Positions 7,394 to 13,354 of a stretch of 13,569 bases of DNA are shown here, piece by piece. The notes beneath the pieces are model-generated. The model did not search any database and was not told where the DNA came from. It worked only from the letters and a program-made list of their open reading frames with translations. Location of the stretch: positions 1-13,569 of the forward strand of contig CAZFLY010000064.1 in NCBI GenBank assembly GCA_964519995.1, read 5' to 3'. Origin of the DNA: CAZFLY01 sp964519995 (lineage in GTDB: Bacteria; Planctomycetota; Phycisphaerae; Sedimentisphaerales; Anaerobacaceae). How positions within the stretch are numbered: the first letter of the stretch is position 1; each line of letters opens with the position of its first letter. The translations under genes were made by a program, and so were the position numbers.

Positions 7394-9282
7394 TGAACTT
7401 TTCTTTTCCAACTCGAAAATTGTGTGGGTCAATCAAACGTATAACAGATAGAGTTAAAGATTTCCCAAATGAAGATGTTGTTTTAACTGTATATGGCGTG
7501 AATAATGAAACTGGTGTTTCACTAACTGGCAAAGATGCCAGCAATGATTTAAGCAATTATATATGTGTATCTGGAAATCAATTTGTCTATAATCCGTATA
7601 GGGTAAATATTGGTTCAATTGGTCTCACTCCTAAAAATTTCAAAGGTGTTGTTAGCCCTGCATACGTCGTTTTTGAAACGAAAAATGATTTAGATTCTGA
7701 ATATTTGTTATTTTATCTAAAAAGTGCGACAGGCAACAATTTGATTAGATGGTACGGAAATCGTGGGGGTGTACGATCTGCACTGCGATACAATGATTTG
7801 TGTAAACTGGATATTCCTAACCTTACTATCGAAGAGCAAAAAAAGTCTTTAATTCGTTTTAATCCGGCACAAAAAGATATCAAGAAGCTATCTCGTGAAC
7901 TCGAAGCTCAGAATGGGAATATAGCCAAACTCCGCCAGGCGATTTTACAACTTGCCGTCCAGGGCAAACTCGTCCCACAAAACCCCAATGAAGAACCTGC
8001 CTCAGAACTATTGAAAAAGATAAAGGCCGAAAAAGAAAAGCTTGTCGCAAATAAAACAATCAAAAGTAAATGGAAGATGCACAGGAAAGCAAAAGATAAA
8101 CCTCCGTTTGACATTCCAAGTACATGGGAGTGGGTGAGGTTTAAAGATGTAATATGGTGTTTCAGAGGTCATAATCCAACGAAAAGCGAGTTTGTGAAAA
8201 GTTTACGCAAGGGATATATTCGTTTTATACAAATTACTGATTTTAAAACTGATGATAAAGCTGTTTATGTTCCTGGGAGCAAAAAATTAAAGATGGTTTA
8301 TAAAGGCGAGATTATCATGGCCGCATATCGGCATATAGGAAAAGTTTCAAGGCAAATGGAAGGAGCGTTTAACGTTGCATTATGCAAAGTCAATGAAATT
8401 AAGCCCATTGACAGGGACTTTGTTGAGTTGTTGATAAAAACAGACCTTGTCAAGGGTGAGCTACTAAGAGCTTCTGAAAGAGGTCATATACCATCAATGC
8501 ACTCGGATCACCTTTTATCGTTGTTTGTCCCAATTCCACCTCTTGCCGAGCAAAAACGTATTGTTAAAAAGGTCGATGAATTAATGGCCTTGTGTGACCA
8601 GTTGGAAGAAGAGAATAAGCAAGCCCGGCAGGACAGTGAAAAACTTATGGCATCGGCGGTTCACCACCTGTTGCATCGAACATTGCCGGAAGAACAGGCG
8701 ATAACAGACAAGAAACAATCACGAACTCTTTATAAGGACGATGCAGCAGTAATTTGTCTCTTATTGGCTGAAATGGAAAAACTTCAGCGTCCAACTACTG
8801 AGTTTTTTATCCAGAAACATATCTTTGCCGCAAAGCACCACCTGAACTTGCCCATCAACTCTTTGTTTGTTCGCAAGGTAGCCGGCCCTTGGTCTCATGA
8901 ATTAAAGCAAAAGGTAATCTTCGCTGCTGTCAAAATGAACTGGCTTCGTTGGGAGAAGAGTCGTCTTGTGGCCGGGTCCGCTTTTGAAAAGGCGCTGACC
9001 CATGCAGCAAAGGTTCTCGGAGATCGTGCTGCCCAACTCATCCAATTGGTTGAGGGCCTTAAAGCATTTGGTAACAACGGTCTGGAGCGTTGGACAACTG
9101 TACTCAAAGTTGTTGAGGATTTGAAAGAGACGCAACAGCCAATCACACGAAGTAACATCCAGCGCGAAATTAATACTTGGCCTGGTAAAAGCCTAAAAAA
9201 AATCTTCGCCGAAGAGAGCGTTGATTACACAATCACAATGATGCTAAAGCACAATTGGCTTTCCCCACTAGGCAAGCCATGA
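7390..9282 (+). CDS. hsdS: Type I specificity subunit (HsdS) with extra C-terminal DarG-like domain
   Basis: At 630 residues this is about 200 longer than ordinary HsdS (roughly 400-450). The first target-recognition domain covers about 1-150. Conserved region 1 (about 160-225) is a coiled coil with LRQAILQLAVQGKLVPQ and EEPASELLKKIKAEKEKL. The second recognition domain starts at PFDIPSTWEWVRF (239-251) and ends at VPIPPLAEQKRIVKKVDELM (380-399), followed by conserved region 2 (to about 430). Residues 432-630 are additional. There FFIQKHIFAAKHHLNLPINS and VAGPWSHELKQ (472-507), then LVEGLKAFG..GLERWTTVLKVV (553-575) and an INTWPGKSLKKIF segment (594-606), resemble in order and spacing the C-terminal domain of DarG antitoxins. 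This is my pattern match, not a search result. Start 7390 has AAGGA 9 nt upstream; ATG at 7393 is the alternative. The first recognition domain is AT-rich (31% GC over 7441-7620 by my count) compared with its surroundings, typical of exchanged specificity domains. Confidence 0.9.
   Translation: MMNFSFPTRKLCGSIKRITDRVKDFPNEDVVLTVYGVNNETGVSLTGKDASNDLSNYICVSGNQFVYNPYRVNIGSIGLTPKNFKGVVSPAYVVFETKNDLDSEYLLFYLKSATGNNLIRWYGNRGGVRSALRYNDLCKLDIPNLTIEEQKKSLIRFNPAQKDIKKLSRELEAQNGNIAKLRQAILQLAVQGKLVPQNPNEEPASELLKKIKAEKEKLVANKTIKSKWKMHRKAKDKPPFDIPSTWEWVRFKDVIWCFRGHNPTKSEFVKSLRKGYIRFIQITDFKTDDKAVYVPGSKKLKMVYKGEIIMAAYRHIGKVSRQMEGAFNVALCKVNEIKPIDRDFVELLIKTDLVKGELLRASERGHIPSMHSDHLLSLFVPIPPLAEQKRIVKKVDELMALCDQLEEENKQARQDSEKLMASAVHHLLHRTLPEEQAITDKKQSRTLYKDDAAVICLLLAEMEKLQRPTTEFFIQKHIFAAKHHLNLPINSLFVRKVAGPWSHELKQKVIFAAVKMNWLRWEKSRLVAGSAFEKALTHAAKVLGDRAAQLIQLVEGLKAFGNNGLERWTTVLKVVEDLKETQQPITRSNIQREINTWPGKSLKKIFAEESVDYTITMMLKHNWLSPLGKP
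8683..9279 (+). other. C-terminal DarG-like extension within hsdS
   Basis: This marks HsdS residues 432-630. Two parts can be seen: a helical domain with the SocA/DarG-like pattern K-x-x-F-A-A...L-P-I...F...A-G-P-W...E-L (about 465-510), and a distal part with the E-G-L...G-L-E-R...T-V-L-K-V-V pattern followed by a conserved Trp and a final MLKHNWL (about 550-625). In DarG the equivalent region binds the DarT toxin. Here it may bind another protein or DNA, or modulate the complex. Residues 432-447 look like a flexible linker. Confidence 0.55.
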
Positions 9283-9351
9283 TCTGACGTCCCCCGCCCA
9301 CGCCAGTGCTTCCTTAATTTTACATTTTGCACTTTGATTTTTGCAATTAGA

Positions 9352-9379
9352 AAAGCCCTGCGGTTTCCCAAGCGGCTTT
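9352..9379 (+). terminator. Possible weak terminator after hsdS
   Basis: AAAGCC (9352-9357) pairs with GGCTTT (9374-9379); adding GC/GC pairs leaves a CT bulge and a 10-nt loop. It is followed by AT-rich sequence but no clean T run. It is 70 bp after the hsdS stop. Weak candidate. Confidence 0.25.
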
Positions 9380-9431
9380 AATATAGAAAAAATTTAAGCC
9401 TTTGTGGATTGATTGCGGCGGCACAAATAAA

Positions 9432-9635
9432 ATGCCCCAGCCACAGGTGCTGGGGCTAAACATAGGCCACCGGCACCCATCCTTCGTTAATACTTCCGAC
9501 TTCGCTAAAGCTACGCCGGACAGGACGGAGGGCAAGCAGGTGCCGAAATTAAACATAAGGCCTCGGCCACGGGTGGGTATGAAAAAAGGCACCCGGCCAC
9601 AGGTGCGGTGAAAAAAACAGCCCTGCCCACAGGTG
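9432..9635 (+). repeat. Tandem unit, copy 1 (204 bp, full length)
   Basis: Starts ATGCCCCAGCCAC and ends GCCCACAGGTG. It contains hairpin 1, the segment CTTCGCTAAAGCTACGCCGG, the word ACATAAGGCCTCGGCC and several CCACAGGTG words. Copy 2 follows directly at 9636. Apart from two deletions, the aligned parts differ at only about five positions. Confidence 0.8.
9434..9456. repeat. Hairpin 1: 8-bp arms, loop CACAGGT
   Basis: GCCCCAGC (9434-9441) and GCTGGGGC (9449-9456) are perfectly complementary around CACAGGT, and TAAA follows. It has the same loop as hairpin 2 but different arms. Confidence 0.75.
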
Positions 9636-9779
9636 ATGCCCCAGCCACCCATCCTTCGTTAATACTTCCGACTTCGCTAAAGCTACGCCGGACAGGACAG
9701 AGGGCAAGCAGGGGCGGAAATAAAACATAAGGCCTCGGCCCCACAGGTGCGGTGAAAAAAATAGCCCTGCCCACAGGTG
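9636..9779 (+). repeat. Tandem unit, copy 2 (144 bp, two internal deletions)
   Basis: Aligned with copy 1, it lacks the equivalent of 9445-9476 (32 bp) and 9569-9596 (28 bp); 204 minus 60 gives its 144 bp exactly. The first deletion is bounded by CAC in copy 1, a microhomology typical of slippage or end-joining. The second lies between two CGGCC words. Confidence 0.8.
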
Positions 9780-9787
9780 GCAGGGCT
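9763..9787. repeat. Hairpin 2: 9-bp arms, loop CACAGGT; terminator-like on the minus strand
   Basis: AGCCCTGCC (9763-9771) and GGCAGGGCT (9779-9787) are perfectly complementary. On the plus strand an A-run precedes it (9755-9761), so minus-strand RNA would have a GC-rich hairpin followed by A-U and a run of seven U: a textbook intrinsic terminator pointing left. No minus-strand gene lies just upstream of it in that direction, so its role is unclear. Confidence 0.7.
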
Positions 9788-9809
9788 AAACGGAAACCTT
9801 AAATATAAC

Positions 9810-9829
9810 CCCCGAAGCAGGCTTCGGGG
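9810..9829. repeat. Hairpin 3: 9-bp arms
   Basis: CCCCGAAGC (9810-9818) and GCTTCGGGG (9821-9829) are perfectly complementary around AG (effectively a CAGG tetraloop with 8 bp). CTAAAT follows, as in the neighbouring hairpins. Confidence 0.7.
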
Positions 9830-9848
9830 CTAAATATAATTTAGTAAA

Positions 9849-9869
9849 CCCCCAATATAAAATTGGGGG
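9849..9869. repeat. Hairpin 4: 8-bp arms
   Basis: CCCCCAAT (9849-9856) and ATTGGGGG (9862-9869) pair around ATAAA. CTAAC follows, giving the same GGGGCTAA right flank as hairpins 1 and 3. Confidence 0.7.
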
Positions 9870-10024
9870 CTAACCAACACCACGATACGGATCCGGGGAC
9901 TAATCATTCAAGAACAGTTTGTATTTTGGCCTCATGTATGGTATTCTGGTCACGTCGGAAAATCGTGATTTATCAGTGAGATTAGGATGAACCACTGGAT
10001 ATACCATGGCATGGGAGGCTGGAT

Positions 10025-11527
10025 ATGAGCGGTCTTTTTGGGGTAGTATCAAAAGGAAATTGTGCTGAGACCCTGTTCTACGGCACCGACTATCATTCAC
10101 ACCTTGGAACAGAATACGGAGGAATTGTCGTTCTCGGTGATGAATTCGAACGCCAAATACACGATTTAAGTCAAAGCCAATTCAAATCAAAATTCTATCC
10201 AGACCACAAAACAATGAGCGGCAACAAGGGCATCGGTGTTATCAGTGCCCTGGATGAACAGCCCATTTACCTGAACTCGAAGTTTGGTCCGTTTTGTTTG
10301 GCTACAAACGGTATAGTAGAAAATGTTGAAGAACTCGCAGCGAAGCTTCTCAGAAAGGGAATGTCATTCAGCGAGGTCAGCGGCAAGGGTGTCAACACTA
10401 CAGAGGTAATCGCAAAGCTCATTAGCCAGGGAGCCGACCTTGTGGATGGCATTGAAAAAATGTTCAATGTCATCAATGGCTCATGCTCACTACTGCTGCT
10501 CAACAGAACCGGCATCTATGTCGCCAGAGACAGATTCGGCTACACGCCGCTCGTGGTCGGTAAAAGCCGCAACGCCTGGGCTGTAACGAGCGAGACCTGT
10601 GCCTTTACAAACTTGGGATTCGAGACCGTCAAGTATGTTGAGCCGGGCGAAATCATTCTCATAAGTGAGGATGGAATCGTACAGAGAAGACCAAAAAAAG
10701 GACGCAGCGAGCAGACATGCGCATTTCTCTGGATATATACGGGCTTTCCGGCTTCGAGCTACGAAGGAATAAACGTTGAAATCGTCAGGGAAAGAAGCGG
10801 AAGGCATCTTGCCAGACGTGACAGGGACATCGATGTCGATGTGGTCTCCGGCGTACCCGATTCGGGATGTGCGCATGGATTAGGATATGCAATGGAGTCC
10901 GGCAAGCCGTTCCGACGGCCGCTGGTCAAGTACACACCTGGATACGGCCGCAGTTATACGCCGCCTTCTCAGGAAACCCGGGATTTGATTGCCAAGATGA
11001 AATTGATACCGATCAAAGAAGTAATTGAGGGAAACAGTATTGTCGTATGTGAGGACTCGATTGTTAGGGGAACACAACTGAAGAACTTTGCCATAAAGAA
11101 ACTGTGGGATTGCGGGGCAAAGCAGGTCCATGTAAGACCAGCATGTCCGCCATTGATGTTTCCGTGCAGGTTCAATTTTTCAACACGCTCTATCCATGAA
11201 CTTGCTGCTCGCAAAGCTATTCGCAGCCTTGAAGGGCATGACCTTCTAAATGTATCGGAGTACATAGACCATACCTCGCAAAAGCACCGACAAATGGTTG
11301 AACGGATCGCCAGAGACCTTGGCGTTACTACACTCAGGTATCAGACTGTAGACGACATGGTAGATGCGATTGGCTTGCCCAGAGAGAAACTCTGCCTTTA
11401 CTGCTGGACCGGTGAGTGCCCAAAGTCCGCCTGCGGACGGTCCGCTATCGATATCGTGGAAGCAAAATTACCTCGTGCGAAAAAGGTAGCTCTTCGAGAC
11501 GGCACTAAACAGTCACAGCTCTGGTAA
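10025..11527 (+). CDS. PurF-like amidophosphoribosyltransferase lacking the glutaminase Cys
   Basis: The 500-residue product has the two-domain plan of PurF, which makes phosphoribosylamine from PRPP and glutamine, the first step of purine synthesis. The start ATG has GGGAGG (10013-10018) 6 nt upstream. The C-terminal phosphoribosyltransferase half is well preserved: SGVPDSG (275-281), KYTPGYGRSY (302-311) and the PRPP loop CEDSIVRGT (342-350). Cys232 (CAFLWIY), Cys374 or Cys381, Cys457 and Cys460 (CLYCWTGE) match the positions of the Fe-S ligands in Bacillus-type PurF. The N-terminal Ntn-type domain keeps the fold pattern (GLFGVVSK, YHSHLGTEYGG, VARDRFGYTPL at 166-176), but residue 2 is Ser, not the catalytic Cys, and the arginine-containing glutamine-site segment (xVRYxT in PurF) reads VISAL. 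From memory, Clostridia and Bacteroidetes have a paralogous clade beginning M-G/S-G-x-F-G; this probably belongs there. I therefore give no purF symbol. Confidence 0.85.
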   Translation: MSGLFGVVSKGNCAETLFYGTDYHSHLGTEYGGIVVLGDEFERQIHDLSQSQFKSKFYPDHKTMSGNKGIGVISALDEQPIYLNSKFGPFCLATNGIVENVEELAAKLLRKGMSFSEVSGKGVNTTEVIAKLISQGADLVDGIEKMFNVINGSCSLLLLNRTGIYVARDRFGYTPLVVGKSRNAWAVTSETCAFTNLGFETVKYVEPGEIILISEDGIVQRRPKKGRSEQTCAFLWIYTGFPASSYEGINVEIVRERSGRHLARRDRDIDVDVVSGVPDSGCAHGLGYAMESGKPFRRPLVKYTPGYGRSYTPPSQETRDLIAKMKLIPIKEVIEGNSIVVCEDSIVRGTQLKNFAIKKLWDCGAKQVHVRPACPPLMFPCRFNFSTRSIHELAARKAIRSLEGHDLLNVSEYIDHTSQKHRQMVERIARDLGVTTLRYQTVDDMVDAIGLPREKLCLYCWTGECPKSACGRSAIDIVEAKLPRAKKVALRDGTKQSQLW

Positions 11528-11708
11528 TTTGAGCAGGTCAGTTCATTCTTAGGGAATACCACGCTATCTTACCAAAGCGAGCCGATTTGCTGTTATGGAT
11601 CATGTCTGAATTTATCTCCCAATCGCTCGTATTTGCAAACACTTTGGGCAACTTGTGAGTATAAGCAATTAGCTGAATGAATTACGATATAAAATAAGGG
11701 GGACTGAA
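11528..11708. other. Intergenic spacer between purF-like gene and msrBA
   Basis: No gene or clear terminator is seen in these 181 bases. The right end is AT-rich (GATATAAAAT, 11686-11695), which could include a -10 element, but I find no matching -35. AGGGGGA (11697-11703) is the ribosome binding site of the next gene. Confidence 0.5.
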
Positions 11709-12920
11709 ATGACAATAGCAAAACATTCTATAAAAACGCAGCGCATGTCGGCGATCCTGTTTGTATGCATTGTCGCCGGTGGTCTATTTGTAGGACGGCT
11801 GTTAAGTATTGAGCAAGTAGCAGCAAACTCGGCAGGCAATATAATCATCGACGATTTTGCAAGAAAGCAGGAAGGCTCTAAAAAGAGCATCATTTGGACT
11901 CGATTAGCTAATCGGACGACACAAATCAGGATACCGTTCAGTAGGTTCCGACTGCTGTTTAATAAGACGTCATTGGATGGGCAGAATCTGGCGCAGATTG
12001 CCATCACAGCAAAAGGGCAGCAGAACAAAGCGGAAATATTCCTGGATGAGGTTGGGTTATACAGGGAGCAGAAGATGTACAGAGAAATAACACCCGAGGA
12101 AGAACAGGTTATTATTCATAAGGGTACGGAGGAGCCGTTTAGTGGAAAATATAACGATCATTTTGTCAAGGGTGTGTATACATGCAAGCGATGCGGTGCA
12201 GAGTTGTTTAAATCGTCTTCGAAATTCAAGTCCGGCTGCGGATGGCCAAGCTTTGATGAGCGCATCGAAGGGACCGTGAAGTGGCAGCCGGATGCGGATG
12301 GCTATCGGACCGAGATTATCTGCGCACAATGCGGCGCACATCTGGGACACGTGTTTATGGGTGAGGGATTCACGCCGAAGAATGTACGCTATTGTGTGAA
12401 CTCCATTTCGATGGACTTTTTACCAGCAGAAAAAACACAGACCGAAAGAGCGATATTCGCGTCAGGCTGTTTCTGGGGCACGGAGTTCTATTTCCAACGA
12501 GCGCCCGGCGTGATCTCGACGTCGGTTGGTTATACCGGTGGCCATGTGGACAATCCAACCTATAAGCAGGTTTGCACCGATAGAACCGGCCATGCCGAGG
12601 TAGTGGAAGTGGTGTATGATCCAACAAAAACCGATTATGAGAAACTTGCCAAGCTGTTTTTCGAGACACACGACTTTACACAACTAAATCGCCAGGGTGC
12701 TGATATAGGAACACAATACCGTTCTGTGATTTTCTATGTGGATGAACAGCAGAAACAGATTGCAACTAAGCTCGTCGAGACACTCAGGAAAAAGGGTTAC
12801 GATGTAAAGACTCAAATAGTGTCGGCAGATAAATTCTGGCAAGCTGAGGAATATCACCAAGACTATTACACCAAAACCGGCAAAGTCCCTTACTGCCATA
12901 CATACAGAGAAATATTTTAA
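11709..12920 (+). CDS. msrBA: Membrane-anchored or exported MsrB-MsrA methionine sulfoxide reductase fusion
   Basis: The 403-residue product reduces methionine sulfoxide in proteins: MsrB acts on the R epimer and MsrA on the S epimer. Residues 1-13 are basic and 14-31 hydrophobic, a signal peptide or anchor (possible cleavage after VAA, 37-39), placing the enzyme outside the cytoplasm. Residues 42-119 are an extra segment: IIIDDFA near its start and IRIPFSRFR...AEIFLDEVGLYRE at its end resemble a shortened beta-sandwich of the CIA30/carbohydrate-binding type. MsrB covers about 122-238, with zinc ligands CKRC (159-162) and CAQC (205-208), the GCGWPSF segment (176-182) and catalytic Cys229 in RYCVNS. 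MsrA covers about 246-403, with catalytic Cys254 in GCFWG, GYTGG (274-278) and EYHQDYY (381-387). All catalytic residues are present. AGGGGGA lies about 5 nt before the ATG. It appears monocistronic. Confidence 0.93.
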   Translation: MTIAKHSIKTQRMSAILFVCIVAGGLFVGRLLSIEQVAANSAGNIIIDDFARKQEGSKKSIIWTRLANRTTQIRIPFSRFRLLFNKTSLDGQNLAQIAITAKGQQNKAEIFLDEVGLYREQKMYREITPEEEQVIIHKGTEEPFSGKYNDHFVKGVYTCKRCGAELFKSSSKFKSGCGWPSFDERIEGTVKWQPDADGYRTEIICAQCGAHLGHVFMGEGFTPKNVRYCVNSISMDFLPAEKTQTERAIFASGCFWGTEFYFQRAPGVISTSVGYTGGHVDNPTYKQVCTDRTGHAEVVEVVYDPTKTDYEKLAKLFFETHDFTQLNRQGADIGTQYRSVIFYVDEQQKQIATKLVETLRKKGYDVKTQIVSADKFWQAEEYHQDYYTKTGKVPYCHTYREIF

Positions 12921-12928
12921 TATCGCGA

Positions 12929-12946
12929 ACAATTAATACTAATTGT
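12929..12946. terminator. AT-rich hairpin after msrBA, possible weak terminator
   Basis: ACAATTA (12929-12935) and TAATTGT (12940-12946) pair around ATAC, 9 bp after the msrBA stop, followed by GATTAAAATTT. The position suits a terminator, but the stem has only one G-C pair and there is no solid T run. Confidence 0.3.
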
Positions 12947-12965
12947 GATTAAAATTTGCGCTTAT

Positions 12966-13058
12966 GTCATTTCGACCGAAGGGGTCACAGGGTGGCCCGT
13001 AGTGGAGAAATCTGTTCAAATAAATTTCTCGACTCGCCTACGGCTCGCTCGAAATGAC
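12966..13058. repeat. 93-bp inverted-repeat element (nested palindrome)
   Basis: The outer arms GTCATTTCGA (12966-12975) and TCGAAATGAC (13049-13058) are perfectly complementary. Inner arms GAGAAAT (13005-13011) and ATTTCTC (13024-13030) also match, so the whole element can fold into one long hairpin with an interior insertion. From memory, GTCATTTCGA...GAGAAATCT palindromes are dispersed in many uncultivated bacterial genomes; I cannot confirm copy number here. It has no coding capacity and may be a small non-autonomous mobile repeat. Confidence 0.65.
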
Positions 13059-13270
13059 CTTGTTGTGAAGGTTTCTACAGAGCATTAATTCACTATTTGC
13101 AGCCGTTCCACTGAATTCTAAAAGCTCTGCTGTGGGGAACAGATTAACACAGATTATAAAAATTAAATAAGGTAATAAAATCAAAAAATGTTTGCCTATA
13201 CCATTCAGGAGATGATAGTCAAAAAGAACCGTGCGTGAACGTGGGACCTAAATATCAAGAACAGTTCAGC

Positions 13271-13325
13271 CAATCCTTTGACTTCGCTCAGGGCAGGTTT
13301 GCTGGGGCTAATCTTTTAAGGATTG
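13271..13325. repeat. 8-bp inverted repeat with GACTTCGCT-type core
   Basis: CAATCCTT (13271-13278) and AAGGATTG (13318-13325) are perfect inverted copies enclosing GACTTCGCTCAGGGCAGG and GGGGCTAATC. The core shares GACTTCGCT with the 9432-9779 repeats and GGGGCTAA with the hairpin family there. It is 30 bp beyond the stop of the convergent minus-strand gene, so it might also act in transcript ending, but no U run is seen. Confidence 0.45.
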
Positions 13326-13354
13326 TTAAATCCTGCCGCGAACAGTTTCTATAG

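Larger units (their letters stand above)
9283..10024. other. Repeat-rich intergenic region between hsdS and purF-like gene
   Basis: These 742 bases contain no credible gene; open frames here come from the repeats. From left to right: a possible weak terminator (9352-9379), a 204-bp unit (9432-9635) followed by a deleted copy (9636-9779), four strong hairpins (9434-9456, 9763-9787, 9810-9829, 9849-9869), and about 125 bp of unique sequence leading to the purF-like start, with GGGAGG (10013-10018) as its ribosome binding site. Confidence 0.7.
12921..13354. other. Gene-free right-hand intergenic region with inverted repeats
   Basis: These 434 bases separate msrBA from the convergent minus-strand gene at the right edge. 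They contain an AT-rich hairpin (12929-12946), a 93-bp inverted-repeat element (12966-13058), an AT-rich stretch at about 13140-13200 with no recognisable signal, and an 8-bp inverted repeat (13271-13325). I see no credible gene. Confidence 0.6.

Noticed and set aside
7390..9282. Complete DarTG toxin-antitoxin system
   Set aside because: Only the DarG C-terminal pattern is present, fused to HsdS. There is no macrodomain and no DarT-like ADP-ribosyltransferase in the window.
9402..9774. Open frames on both strands within the repeat region
   Set aside because: They arise from the tandem repeats and GC-rich hairpins, and their products are low-complexity with repeated segments.
9432..9870. CRISPR array
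   Set aside because: The repeat units are two long copies with deletions, not short regular repeats with unique spacers, and no cas genes are present.
9919..9947. Promoter for the purF-like gene (TTGTAT, 17 bp, TATTCT)
   Set aside because: Only 3/6 and 4/6 matches to consensus boxes, no better than chance in AT-rich sequence.
13188..13238. 16-residue ORF starting MFAYTIQEM
   Set aside because: Too short, no clear ribosome binding site and no conservation evidence; probably chance.
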